52,053 nt of DNA. Origin: Corynebacterium halotolerans (GTDB taxonomy: Bacteria > Actinomycetota > Actinomycetes > Mycobacteriales > Mycobacteriaceae). The position numbers were made by a program, and so were the translations under genes. The notes below the pieces were generated by a model. It ran no database searches and was not told the DNA's origin. It saw only the letters and a list, made by a program, of their open reading frames with translations. The stretch is taken from the NCBI RefSeq assembly GCF_001056295.1, contig NZ_JVMD01000018.1, positions 1 to 52,053 of the forward strand, read 5' to 3'. Shown here piece after piece: positions 1-7,544 of this stretch (within the stretch, counting starts at the first letter, position 1; each line of letters opens with the position of its first letter).

Positions 1-595
1 ATGTCGATTCCCCCACGGTGGCGAAAAGAAACTGGAACTGCAACGTCAACGGGAAATCGCGCAGATCCCCCTGTGGAAGCGGGCCCATTATCCCCATCCC
101 GCTTCACCACAGATGATACACGTGTGCGACGCCTATCGCTCGAACATTGCGTCACGTTTTCGCTTCTTTTGGCACCACAGGACCCTTTCGCACCACGCGG
201 GGTGACGCGCATCAGGCTCGCACGTATCTCCGACTAACGCCTGGCTTGCGGGTGCTGCGGGTCGCGTGGGTGTGCGTCGTTTGCGTGGGGTCGCGGGCGA
301 CTGCGGGGCGCGTGGGTGTGCGTCGTCTGCGTGGGGTCGCGGGCGCTGCGGGCCATGTGGGTGTGCGTCGTCTGCGCGGGGTCGCGGGCGCCGCGGGGCG
401 CGTGAGTGTGCGTCGTCTGGGCGGGGCCGCGGGTGCTGCGGGCCATGTGGGCGTGCGTCGTGGGCGCGGGCTCGCGGGCGCGGGTCACGCGAGGTTGCGG
501 CTTTGGCGGGGATGGTTCCACGGCACGGCCACTCCGCGCCCCCGGTCCCTCAACCCCCGCGCCGGCCCGTCGCAAAGCAAACGGTCCGTGCCCCG
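1..595. other. Gene-free stretch at the left edge
   Basis: I find no reading frame here with a recognisable protein. A 78-codon open frame starts at base 1 and ends at 237, but its product is low-complexity, it has no visible start context, and the frame is already open at the window edge. Bases 250-485 hold an imperfect 45-bp tandem array described separately. The rest is probably intergenic sequence downstream of the minus-strand lipoprotein gene that ends at 596. A tail of a gene lying to the left of the window cannot be excluded. Confidence 0.5.
250..485. repeat. Imperfect 45-bp tandem repeat (about five copies)
   Basis: The core tgtgcgtcgt starts at 271, 317, 362 and 407, with the variant cgtgcgtcgt at 452. 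The spacings are therefore 46, 45, 45 and 45 bases. Between the cores the units share a gtggggtcgcgggcgctgcggg-like body with substitutions. Alternate units carry gccatgtggg or gcgcgtggg before the core. Because 45 is a multiple of three, every frame shows a 15-residue repeat, but the 46-base first interval breaks any common frame. That argues against a coding role. The array lies just beyond the stop codon of the minus-strand lipoprotein gene. Confidence 0.8.
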
Positions 596-1633
596 CTAGT
601 CGGGCGAGCCGCCCGCGGCGCCGCCGGAGGGGATGCGGAAGATGCGCTCGTCCGACTCGCCGCCGTCGCGCCCGTCGGCCTTGTTGACGGTCGCGCCCCA
701 CACCTCGGCGCCTCCCTCGGCGAGCACCGGCGCGAGCCAGCCGACGTGGCCGTACTCGCCTTCGAGCAACTTCTTCGGCGAACCCATCACCTTCCACGCT
801 CCAAAGCGCCCCGCTTCGGGCGGGGCGATCGGCACGGACACGACGCGCTGCGCCCCCGGCACCGCCACGAACACGTCCGTGCCGGCGACCGCGCAGCCGC
901 CGATCGAATCATCCAGATCCACTCCGCCCAGCGGCTCGATCCGGCCATACGACCACTGGGCGAGCATCGGGGTGCCGTCGAGGCGGACCGTCATCAGGGG
1001 AGGGGCGCCGTGGGGGCCGTGGCACATCGAAATCACCTCGATGCCCGGGTCGCCGGCCAGCAGCGTGTTCACCTGGGCGGAATCGTCGAGGAACAGACCG
1101 ATGTTCCCGATGTTCCGGTGCTCCGGCAGGTCGCGCAGGTCGGCGCGGCCGCCCGGCAGCAGCGTCAGCCTGGCGACGGAACCATCGGCGCGCAGCAGGA
1201 ACATCTGCCCGTCCTCCGCGACAGTCGGCCCCGCCGTGATCTGCGCGACGCGCGACCCGGCGTCGGCGATTTCCCGTGGCTCGGCGCCGGCGACGATGAG
1301 GTGCAGGCGCCCATCCGCAGTCGCCGCGATCGCCCTGCCCTTCCCCGGCGACGCGATGGCCGTGATCTCCGGCATGCATGCGGCGAGGACGACGTCGTCG
1401 ATGGCGCAGGGATCGGGATCGGACGTGCCGCGGGGTTCGCGCTTCGCGCCGGGGGCGGGCATCGCGTCCCCGATCTTGGCGTCCGGCATGCGGATCCCCG
1501 AGGGCTCGCCGCTGCGTTCCGCGAACTGCCCCTGCAGTGCGGGGGAGTTTTCCATGCACGCGGACAGCGACAGCGAGACCGCGGCCGCCAGCGCGGCGGC
1601 CGCGACGCCGATCCCCATCCGATTCCGTCCCAT
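596..1633 (-). CDS. Secreted lipoprotein of the glucose/sorbosone dehydrogenase (PQQ-type beta-propeller) family
   Basis: The protein has 345 residues. It starts MGRNRMG, has a hydrophobic signal segment (about residues 7-22) and a lipobox LSAC with the lipidated Cys at residue 26, so it should be anchored on the outer face of the membrane. The C-terminal part contains an EGEYGHVGWLAPV run followed by TVNKADGR...DERIFRI. This fits the blade order GEYGR...TTNNTDGRG...DDRILR of glucose/sorbosone dehydrogenases. I infer a quinoprotein-like propeller; substrate and cofactor use are unknown, and the protein is shorter than many relatives. An upstream in-frame ATG at 1747 was rejected because it puts 38 extra residues before the signal peptide. 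The gene is divergent from the DoxX-like gene, 79 bases away. Confidence 0.7.
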   Translation of the reverse strand: MGRNRMGIGVAAAALAAAVSLSLSACMENSPALQGQFAERSGEPSGIRMPDAKIGDAMPAPGAKREPRGTSDPDPCAIDDVVLAACMPEITAIASPGKGRAIAATADGRLHLIVAGAEPREIADAGSRVAQITAGPTVAEDGQMFLLRADGSVARLTLLPGGRADLRDLPEHRNIGNIGLFLDDSAQVNTLLAGDPGIEVISMCHGPHGAPPLMTVRLDGTPMLAQWSYGRIEPLGGVDLDDSIGGCAVAGTDVFVAVPGAQRVVSVPIAPPEAGRFGAWKVMGSPKKLLEGEYGHVGWLAPVLAEGGAEVWGATVNKADGRDGGESDERIFRIPSGGAAGGSPD

Positions 1634-1699
1634 GCACGCAACAATAGGAAAAACCCCGCCCGCCCGGCACGGCACCCGGCCCAACGGGTGTCCAGCGCT

Positions 1700-1705
1700 T
1701 ACCCT
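1700..1705 (+). promoter_or_regulatory. Candidate -10 element of a leaderless DoxX-like gene
   Basis: TACCCT fits the actinobacterial -10 pattern TAnnnT. It ends seven bases before the GTG start at 1713, so transcription would begin at or next to the start codon. No Shine-Dalgarno sequence precedes the GTG. No good -35 is visible. Confidence 0.35.
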
Positions 1706-1712
1706 GGGCATC

Positions 1713-2894
1713 GTGAGCGACAACACCAAGAACCCGAATCCCCGCAAGCTGGGCGACTACGAGGAGGGGCTTGACGACGACTTCGACGTCCCGACCTACC
1801 GTCGAATCGCCGACGACGACCCCAAAGTCGATGTCGCCCCCGAAACCCGCCCCAAAGCCGCCGACGACGCCAAGACGGAATCCATCGCGGTGCCCGTCTC
1901 CAAGCAAGACCCCGAGCCCGACGCCCGCACCGAGATCTTCGACGGCACCGGGGCCGGCCCGCTGGCCGGATCCGCCGACGGAGGGAGCGCGGCCGCCGCC
2001 GCGGCGACCTCCGGCACGCTTGACGACGATCCCGCCGAAACCCAGGTCATCCCGCGCCGCGACGTCTACGCCGCAGCCGGGCGCACCGCCCCGCAGAAGA
2101 TCGAGCCGCTGGACCGGGCCGACGATTACCGCGAGGCCGACGCCGACTTCGCGGCCGACCACGATCAGCCCACCCAGGTCGCGCCGGCGTCCACGGGCTA
2201 CGGCGACGCGGCACCGGAGCAGCCCCGCGATGACGCGCTGCTCGACGACGCGACCACCCCGGCAACCGCCGCGGCGGCGGTCCCGGTGGCGGCGGGTGAC
2301 CCCGATTTCCGCGACGACCAGGAGCGGGACCCCGACCTCGATCCGCGCCGCGGCACCCTCGACCTGGGCCTGCTGCTCCTGCGCCTCGGCGTCGGCGGCA
2401 TGCTGCTGATGCTGGGCCTGGCCACGTTCTTCCAGTTCGGAGGGGCGCCGGGCATCGGCACGCTGGAGGCGCAGTTCGCGGACAACGGCTACAACTACGC
2501 CAACGTCATCGCGATCGCCATCCCGACGATCCAGGTCATCGCGGGCGGTCTGCTGGTCCTCGGCTTGGCGACGCCGCTGGGCGCCGCGCTCGCCCTGGCG
2601 ATCTCGGCGTTTCTCACCATGTTCGAGGTCGCCATCGGCGACTCCGGGTGGAACGTGCTGGCCGAGGGCGCGGAGCCCGTCCGCCTGCACCTGGCGCTGA
2701 CCGCCACCGCTCTGGCGCTGCAGTTCACCGGCCCCGGCCGCTACGGCATCGACTTCAGCCGCGGTTGGGCGCGCCGCCCGCTGGCGAGCTCCTGGATCTT
2801 CTGCGCCCTGGCCATCGCCGCGGCCGTCGGCCTGTGGTACCTCACCGCCGGCCAGCTGCCCTTCGTGAACACCACGACGGGCGCGTCGATCTAG
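1713..2894 (+). CDS. DoxX-family membrane protein with a long disordered N-terminus
   Basis: The protein has 393 residues from a GTG start. The reading frame stays open far upstream, but only antisense to the lipoprotein gene. Residues 1 to about 210 are acidic, rich in Asp, Ala and Pro, and contain a YEEGLDDDFD motif typical of corynebacterial cytoplasmic tails. From about residue 215 there are five hydrophobic segments, including LLLRLGVGGMLLMLGLATFF and VIAIAIPTIQVIAGGLLVLGLATP, in the layout of the DoxX/thiosulfate:quinone oxidoreductase small-subunit family. The biochemical role of DoxX proteins in actinobacteria is unsettled; a link to thiol or redox balance is inference. The gene converges on ilvD across a strong hairpin. 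Confidence 0.75.
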   Translation: MSDNTKNPNPRKLGDYEEGLDDDFDVPTYRRIADDDPKVDVAPETRPKAADDAKTESIAVPVSKQDPEPDARTEIFDGTGAGPLAGSADGGSAAAAAATSGTLDDDPAETQVIPRRDVYAAAGRTAPQKIEPLDRADDYREADADFAADHDQPTQVAPASTGYGDAAPEQPRDDALLDDATTPATAAAAVPVAAGDPDFRDDQERDPDLDPRRGTLDLGLLLLRLGVGGMLLMLGLATFFQFGGAPGIGTLEAQFADNGYNYANVIAIAIPTIQVIAGGLLVLGLATPLGAALALAISAFLTMFEVAIGDSGWNVLAEGAEPVRLHLALTATALALQFTGPGRYGIDFSRGWARRPLASSWIFCALAIAAAVGLWYLTAGQLPFVNTTTGASI

Positions 2895-2939
2895 GTCGCC
2901 GCTGAGCCGCTGTGCCCCTGAGCCGCAGAACCGAAAAAC

Positions 2940-2973
2940 AAGAAAGCCACCTCCCGGCGGAGGTGGCTTTCTT
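2940..2973. terminator. Bidirectional terminator between the DoxX-like gene and ilvD
   Basis: A perfect 15-bp stem (aagaaagccacctcc, 2940-2954, against 2959-2973) closes a 4-base loop. The stem ends in A-rich and T-rich arms, so it can act as an intrinsic terminator in both directions between these convergent genes. Confidence 0.9.
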
Positions 2974-2983
2974 CGTGCGGGGG

Positions 2984-4828
2984 CTAGTCGACGATGCGGA
3001 CCGCGCCCTTGTCGGCGCTGGAGGCCATCTTCGCGTAGGCGCGCAGGGCCTTGGACACCTTGCGCGGGCGCTCCTTGTGCGGGGTGAAGGGCTTGTCGCG
3101 CTGCAGCTCCTCCTCGCGGCGGCGGGCCAGCTCGGCGTCGTCGACCTTGATCTCCAGGCGGCGCTCGGCGACGTCGATGTACACCGGGTCGCCGTCCCGG
3201 ACCAGGGCGATGTCGCCGCCGGCGGCGGCCTCGGGGGAGATGTGGCCGATGGACAGGCCCGACGAGCCGCCGGAGAAGCGGCCGTCGGTGACCAGGGCGC
3301 ACTTCTTGCCCAGGCCGGCGCCCTTGATGAAGGCGGTCGGGTGCAGCATCTCCTGCATGCCCGGGCCACCGGCGGGGCCCTCGTACAGGACGAACAGGAC
3401 CTCGCCCGGCTGGAGGGTCCGGGTGAGGATCACCGACACGGCCTCCTCCTGGCTCTCGACGACGCGGGCGGTGCCCTCGAAGTGGAACTGGTCCTCGGAG
3501 ATGCCGGCGGTCTTCAGGATCGCGCCGTCGCGGGCGATGTTTCCGCGCAGGACGCACAGGCCGCCCTCGGCGGTGTAGGCGTGCTCCATGGAACGGATGC
3601 AGCCGTTTTCGGCGTCGATGTCCAGCGACTCCCAGCGGTTATCGGTGGAGAAGGGCTCGGTGGTGCGCACGCCGCCCGGCGCCGCGTGGAACAGCTCGAT
3701 GGCGGCGTCGGTGGCCTTGCCGCCGCGGATGTCCCAGTCGTCGAGCTGCTCCGCCAGCGACGGGGCGTGGACGGAGTTGGCGTCCATGTTCAGCAGGCCG
3801 CCGCGGCGCAGCTCGCCCATGATGGCGGGGATGCCGCCCGCGCGGTGGACGTGCTCCATGTAGTAGTCCGAGTTCGGTGCGACCTTGGACAGGCAGGGGA
3901 CGCGGCGCGAGATCTCGTCGATGTCGGCGAGGTCGAAGTCGATCTCGCCCTCCTGCGCGGCGGCGAGGATGTGCAGCACGGTGTTCGTCGAGCCGCCCAT
4001 GGCCACGTCGAGGGTCATGGCGTTGACGAACGCGTCGCGGTTGGCGACGTTGCGCGGCAGCACCGACTCGTCGCCGTCGCGGTAGTAGCGGTTGGCCAGG
4101 TCGACGATGAGCTCGCCGGCGCGGGTGAACAGGTCGCGGCGGGCGACCTGGGTGGCCAGCGTGGAGCCGTTGCCCGGCAGGGACAGGCCCAGGGCCTCGG
4201 TGAGGCAGTTCATCGAGTTGGCGGTGAACATGCCGGAGCAGGAACCGCAGGTCGGGCAGGCGGAACGCTCGATGTCGAGCAGCTGATCGTCGTCGACCTT
4301 GTCGTTCGCGGAGGCGGAGATCGCCGAGATGAGGTCCGATCCGGGCTTCACGACGCCGTCGACCACCACGGAGAAGCCGGACTCCATCGGGCCGCCCGAC
4401 ACGAACACGACGGGGATGTTGAGGCGCAGCGCCGCGTTGAGCATGCCCGGGGTGATCTTGTCGCAGTTGGAGATGCACACCAGCGCGTCGGCGGTGTGCG
4501 CGTTGACCATGTATTCGACGGAGTCGGCGATGATCTCGCGGGACGGCAGCGAGTAGAGCATGCCGTCGTGGCCCATGGCGATGCCGTCGTCGACCGCGAT
4601 GGTGTTGAACTCGCGGGGGACGCCGCCGGCGGCGGTGACCGCTTCCGCGACGATGTCGCCGACGTCCTTGAGGTGCACGTGGCCGGGCACGAACTGGGTG
4701 TAGGAGTTCGCGATGGCGATGATCGGCTTGCCGAAGTCGTTGTCCGTCATGCCGGTGGCGCGCCACAGCGAGCGGGCGCCCGCGGCGTTGCGGCCGGCGG
4801 TGGTGACCTTGGAACGAAGGGGGATCAT
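2984..4828 (-). CDS. ilvD: Dihydroxy-acid dehydratase
   Basis: IlvD dehydrates 2,3-dihydroxy-isovalerate and 2,3-dihydroxy-3-methylvalerate in valine, leucine and isoleucine synthesis. The 614-residue protein begins [26 protein letters not shown] and ends [11 protein letters not shown], close to the C. glutamicum enzyme at both ends. Cluster-ligand regions [10 protein letters not shown] and [19 protein letters not shown] are present, as is [14 protein letters not shown] near the C-terminus. The start at 4828 was preferred over the upstream ATG at 4921 because family members begin at MIPLRSK and a purine-rich GAGAGGA precedes it. The gene is preceded by the operator-like palindrome at 4915-4931 and separated from the upstream PH-domain gene by a hairpin, so it probably has its own promoter. 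Confidence 0.97.
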   Translation of the reverse strand: MIPLRSKVTTAGRNAAGARSLWRATGMTDNDFGKPIIAIANSYTQFVPGHVHLKDVGDIVAEAVTAAGGVPREFNTIAVDDGIAMGHDGMLYSLPSREIIADSVEYMVNAHTADALVCISNCDKITPGMLNAALRLNIPVVFVSGGPMESGFSVVVDGVVKPGSDLISAISASANDKVDDDQLLDIERSACPTCGSCSGMFTANSMNCLTEALGLSLPGNGSTLATQVARRDLFTRAGELIVDLANRYYRDGDESVLPRNVANRDAFVNAMTLDVAMGGSTNTVLHILAAAQEGEIDFDLADIDEISRRVPCLSKVAPNSDYYMEHVHRAGGIPAIMGELRRGGLLNMDANSVHAPSLAEQLDDWDIRGGKATDAAIELFHAAPGGVRTTEPFSTDNRWESLDIDAENGCIRSMEHAYTAEGGLCVLRGNIARDGAILKTAGISEDQFHFEGTARVVESQEEAVSVILTRTLQPGEVLFVLYEGPAGGPGMQEMLHPTAFIKGAGLGKKCALVTDGRFSGGSSGLSIGHISPEAAAGGDIALVRDGDPVYIDVAERRLEIKVDDAELARRREEELQRDKPFTPHKERPRKVSKALRAYAKMASSADKGAVRIVD

Positions 4829-4868
4829 GGCTGCCCCATTCCTCTCTGGTTGGCGGCGAGTTTCTTCG

Positions 4869-4874
4869 ATGATA
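4869..4874 (-). promoter_or_regulatory. Candidate ilvD -10 element
   Basis: Read on the minus strand, bases 4874 to 4869 are TATCAT, about 40 bases upstream of the ilvD start codon. A -35 at 17-base spacing would be AGACTT, which is poor. The imperfect palindrome TCAAGTC (4890-4896) / GACTTGA (4907-4913) covers that -35 region. Confidence 0.35.
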
Positions 4875-4914
4875 AACCCCGGGGAGGCCTCAAGTCTCAC
4901 CGGGTGGACTTGAG

Positions 4915-4931
4915 TGTCCACTATGTGGACA
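4915..4931. promoter_or_regulatory. Operator-like palindrome upstream of ilvD
   Basis: TGTCCACTATGTGGACA has seven-base perfect arms around a TAT centre. The same sequence with one end base changed occurs in the ilvB promoter at 7421-7437, and a degenerate form lies at leuB (30079-30095). In corynebacteria the IclR-type regulator LtbR controls leuB, leuCD and trp genes, and its streptomycete relative NdgR controls branched-chain genes. That makes an LtbR-like protein the first candidate, but I cannot confirm its motif from memory. Confidence 0.7.
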
Positions 4932-4951
4932 GGTGTGGGGTCGATGCGGAG

Positions 4952-4983
4952 AACCCCGCACGGCGCGGGGCTCGTGCGGGGTT
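4952..4983 (-). terminator. Hairpin after the PH-domain gene
   Basis: A 10-bp perfect stem aaccccgcac (4952-4961) pairs with 4974-4983, directly after the minus-strand stop codon at 4984. The T tail is short. It separates the PH-domain gene from ilvD. Confidence 0.6.
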
Positions 4984-5529
4984 TCAGGCCTCGGCGTCTT
5001 CGGCCCTGGCCCGGGCTTCGGCCTCGTGCTTCGCGTACTCGGCGCGGGTCATCTTGACGGAGTTGCCGTCGCGGTCGAAGACCTCCACCTTTTCCTCGTC
5101 GGCCAGGCGACCCGGGGTCACGGGGTCGGGGATCCGGCCGCGGGTCGCCTCGCTGAGGGCCGGCAGCGAATTGAAGGAGATCGCCGGCAGGGCGAAGCGG
5201 ACGTCATCGTCCTCCGAGTCCTCCGACGAACGGCCGACCGCGAGGGCGCGGCCCCGCTTGTCGAAGAGGATGCCGCGGAAGCGCTCCCACGGCAGCGAGC
5301 GGTGGCCGCCCACGAAATACACGGCGGTGATGCCGCGCGAGCTGACCGTCGTGCGGACCCGCATGATCCACAGCGCGTAGACCAGCGGGGCCAGCAGCAG
5401 CGGCGTAAGCCACAGCGAGAAGCCCATGGCCACGAAGGCCAGGAACACCAGGAACACCACGGCCATGAAGTGAGTCTTCTGGGGGCGGAAACGGGTGGTG
5501 GGCAGCTCGGCCGGCTGATCGTTGCTCAT
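4984..5529 (-). CDS. PH-domain (CFP-6-like) membrane protein
   Basis: The protein has 181 residues. A short polar N-terminus is followed by two closely spaced hydrophobic segments (about residues 22-37 and 40-56), then a soluble domain beginning [31 protein letters not shown]. This matches the bacterial PH-like fold of the low-molecular-weight antigen CFP-6 group. In mycobacteria the cfp6 gene also sits beside ilvB, and in C. glutamicum the equivalent gene lies between ilvD and the MscCG gene. The C-terminal 30 residues are highly charged. No enzymatic role is known. A possible link to branched-chain synthesis rests only on conserved neighbourhood. Confidence 0.75.
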   Translation of the reverse strand: MSNDQPAELPTTRFRPQKTHFMAVVFLVFLAFVAMGFSLWLTPLLLAPLVYALWIMRVRTTVSSRGITAVYFVGGHRSLPWERFRGILFDKRGRALAVGRSSEDSEDDDVRFALPAISFNSLPALSEATRGRIPDPVTPGRLADEEKVEVFDRDGNSVKMTRAEYAKHEAEARARAEDAEA

Positions 5530-5552
5530 GGGGGCTCATTGTAGGGGGCCGG

Positions 5553-7322
5553 TCACCGGTTCGCGGCCGCGCCCCCGGTGCCGGCGTCCGCGGAGTCGGG
5601 GCGGGCGCCCTGGCCGGCGTTGCCGGTGCCGGTGCCCGTGCCGGAGTCGCCGGTTCCGGTGCCGGTGCCCGTGCCCGAGTCGCCGGTGCCGGTCCCGGTG
5701 CCCGTGCCGGTCTCGCCCGTTCCGGTCCCGGTTCCGGTGCCGGTGTCGCCGGTGCCGGTGCCGGTGTCGCGCTCGCCGTCCTGCGGGCGCGGGGTCTCGG
5801 TCGGGGTGGCCGGGGTGGTCGTGGTCGCGCCGCCGTCGCGGGTGGGGGTCTCCGTGCCGGTGGTCGTCTTCTCGGCGCCGTCGTCGCCGGAGCCGCCGCC
5901 CTCGAAGCGGCTGGGCGCCAGCCAACCGGCGACGCCTTCCTCTCCCTCGCCGGGCTCGACGGTGGCGAGGTTGAGCATGCCCAGGACGATCAAGGCGACG
6001 ATCATCACCACGGTCGACGGCCGTGCGCGGCCGCCCGCCGACAGCACTTGGCGGACCCGCTCGCGCTTGGACATCCGCCCCGAACCGGATTCATCGGCGC
6101 CCACGGCGGTCGAGGACCCCGCCTCTTCGCCGGCGGCCGGCTCCACCTTGGTCTCCTCGTCGCGCCGGCGCTCATCCATCGCGGCGCCCGCGGACGGAAG
6201 GTCGCTGCGGCGGCGGTCGTCGTCGTCAAGCGAACCCGAGGATTCCTGCGCGGCCTTGGCCGCGTTCGCCTGCTCGACCTCGAGCGAGCCCTCGCCGCGG
6301 CGCGACGCCGCATCCGCCGGGCCCGCGCCGCGATCCGCGCCGAGCACGGTGTCGGGGGTGTCGGAGAAGGTCTTGGGGGCATCCGGCCGCGTGACGGGGG
6401 ACTGGCCGAGCTGGGACGGCAGCGCGCCGAGCTGCGCGGTGATCGCCTCGGCGGACTGCAGGGGATTGGACTCGGCGCGCTCGCCGTAGTCGTCCCACCA
6501 GGTGTCGATGATCTCCGCGCGGACGGCGCGCTCGATGAGCCACTGGTCGCCCGGCTCGCAATCCGCGATCAGGCGCATGGTGACCGTCCACGGCAGGCCC
6601 ATCGTCGTCGGGGCCACGAGCTCCGTGGAGGACTGGATGCGGACCTCCGACAGCACGTGCTCGCGCACGCCGTCGGCCGCGATGGCGCGCCGGGCGGCCT
6701 CGAGGGTGCGTTCCTCCAGGTCGCGGATGGAGCCGCCGGCCGTCATGGGCACCGGGATCTCGATGACCGCGCGCGACCACCGCGAGGAGTAGTTCACGCA
6801 CATGCGGGCCTGCGAATTCGGGACCACGACCTCCTCGCCGTTGAGCGTGCGGATCGTCGTCGCGCGCAGCGTCATGTTGACGACGTCGCCCTGCACCGTG
6901 CCCGAGGGGGAGTGGAACTCCACCCAGTCGCCGATGCCGTACTGCTTCTCGGCGATGATGAAGACGCCGCCGATCAGGTCGCCGATGACGCCCTGCGCAC
7001 CGAAGCCGATCGCCGCCGAGACGACCGTCGCCGGGATGGCCGCGGCCGTCAGCGAGACCCCGAACTTGTTCAGCAGGGCGATGCCGATGACGAAGTAGGC
7101 GATCATCTCCACGATGTAGACCACCGCGCCGATCAGCGCGCGGCGCCCCTTGGTGGACTCCGCTCCATCGGCCATGTTCCAGGTGGCCACGGCGATGACG
7201 AAGCGGCGGATCCGGGGGACGAGGACGATCAGGATGAGCAGCGACGCGATTGCCAGACCGTTTGTCGCGATCCACGCCCACGAGCGCTGCAATAAATACA
7301 GAATGAAGTCCATGGGCGCCAC
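5553..7322 (-). CDS. mscCG: MscCG-type mechanosensitive channel / glutamate exporter (MscS family)
   Basis: The protein has 589 residues. The N-terminal 300 form an MscS channel: three transmembrane segments (about 13-35, 62-88, 92-118), a pore-lining helix with AAIPATVVSAAIGFGAQGVIGDLIGG, then the beta domain with VVPNSQARMCVNYSSRWSRAVIEIPVPM. After an acidic linker comes a fourth hydrophobic segment (STVVMIVALIVLGMLNLATVEP, about 437-458) and a GWLAPS motif, as in C. glutamicum MscCG (YggB), which has the same extra C-terminal helix and exports glutamate. The outer tail ends in a Thr-Gly repeat. The frame can start at GTG 7322 or ATG 7313; neither has a clear ribosome-binding site. Known MscCG proteins are somewhat shorter; the repeat explains part of the difference. 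Confidence 0.9.
   Translation of the reverse strand: MAPMDFILYLLQRSWAWIATNGLAIASLLILIVLVPRIRRFVIAVATWNMADGAESTKGRRALIGAVVYIVEMIAYFVIGIALLNKFGVSLTAAAIPATVVSAAIGFGAQGVIGDLIGGVFIIAEKQYGIGDWVEFHSPSGTVQGDVVNMTLRATTIRTLNGEEVVVPNSQARMCVNYSSRWSRAVIEIPVPMTAGGSIRDLEERTLEAARRAIAADGVREHVLSEVRIQSSTELVAPTTMGLPWTVTMRLIADCEPGDQWLIERAVRAEIIDTWWDDYGERAESNPLQSAEAITAQLGALPSQLGQSPVTRPDAPKTFSDTPDTVLGADRGAGPADAASRRGEGSLEVEQANAAKAAQESSGSLDDDDRRRSDLPSAGAAMDERRRDEETKVEPAAGEEAGSSTAVGADESGSGRMSKRERVRQVLSAGGRARPSTVVMIVALIVLGMLNLATVEPGEGEEGVAGWLAPSRFEGGGSGDDGAEKTTTGTETPTRDGGATTTTPATPTETPRPQDGERDTGTGTGDTGTGTGTGTGETGTGTGTGTGDSGTGTGTGTGDSGTGTGTGNAGQGARPDSADAGTGGAAANR
5622..5770 (-). repeat. Six-base GGCACC-type coding repeat in the channel tail
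   Basis: About 150 bases consist of near-perfect ccggtg / cccgtg hexamers, interrupted by ccggagtcg-type and gtctcg units. On the coding strand they encode Thr-Gly runs separated by DTG, ETG and DSG (about residues 518-567). A repeat of this kind is prone to slippage, so its length probably varies between strains without shifting the frame. Confidence 0.85.
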
Positions 7323-7415
7323 GGTAGGTTCGGAGACTTAGAGGACGCTGAGGTGCGGGGGATAATACGGTGGAGTTCCGCCAGTTCCGGAGGGGTGGCG
7401 TCCAACTATGTGGGA

Positions 7416-7444
7416 TTGACTGTCCACTATGTGGACGCTAGGCT
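7416..7444 (+). promoter_or_regulatory. ilvB promoter
   Basis: TTGACT (7416-7421) and TAGGCT (7439-7444) are separated by exactly 17 bases and match the sigma-A-type -35 and the corynebacterial -10 pattern. The spacer is almost entirely the palindrome described separately. Transcription would start near 7451, about 90 bases before ilvB. Confidence 0.7.
7421..7437. promoter_or_regulatory. Operator-like palindrome within the ilvB promoter spacer
   Basis: TGTCCACTATGTGGACG is identical to the ilvD palindrome except for the last base. It fills the space between the -35 and -10 hexamers, so a bound protein should block RNA polymerase. A degenerate second copy, GTCCAACTATGTGG, lies just upstream at 7400-7413. 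Confidence 0.75.
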
Positions 7445-7454
7445 CGGAGGAGAC

Positions 7455-7544
7455 ATGGGCCGACGGGGATTCCCGCCACGGGCGTTTCCCCGGTCCATCC
7501 AGCTCGGACCCGCCCGTACCCGACTACAGGAGCGCACGGAATGA
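7455..7544 (+). CDS. Possible 29-codon upstream frame coupled to ilvB
   Basis: An ATG at 7455 follows GGAGG by four bases, right after the predicted transcription start. The frame reads [19 protein letters not shown] and continues to a TGA at 7542-7544. That stop overlaps the ilvB ATG as ATGA, the usual layout for translational coupling. The peptide has six Arg and four Pro residues but no Val, Leu or Ile run, so it does not look like a classical branched-chain attenuation leader. It may equally be an accidental frame in GC-rich DNA. Confidence 0.3.
   Translation: MGRRGFPPRAFPRSIQLGPARTRLQERTE

Noticed and set aside
1..237. A 78-codon frame at the left edge as a gene
   Set aside because: Open to the window edge, no homology pattern, no start context.
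250..485. CRISPR array
   Set aside because: The units are directly adjacent and similar over their whole length; there are no unique spacers of constant size and no cas genes.
2912..5380. An 822-codon plus-strand frame opposite ilvD
   Set aside because: It is the antisense shadow of ilvD; its composition is Val/Gly/Asp-rich with no motif.
7445..7541. Classical branched-chain attenuator before ilvB
   Set aside because: No run of Val/Leu/Ile codons and no hairpin with T tract were found; only weak CGGGG/CCCCG pairing is present.
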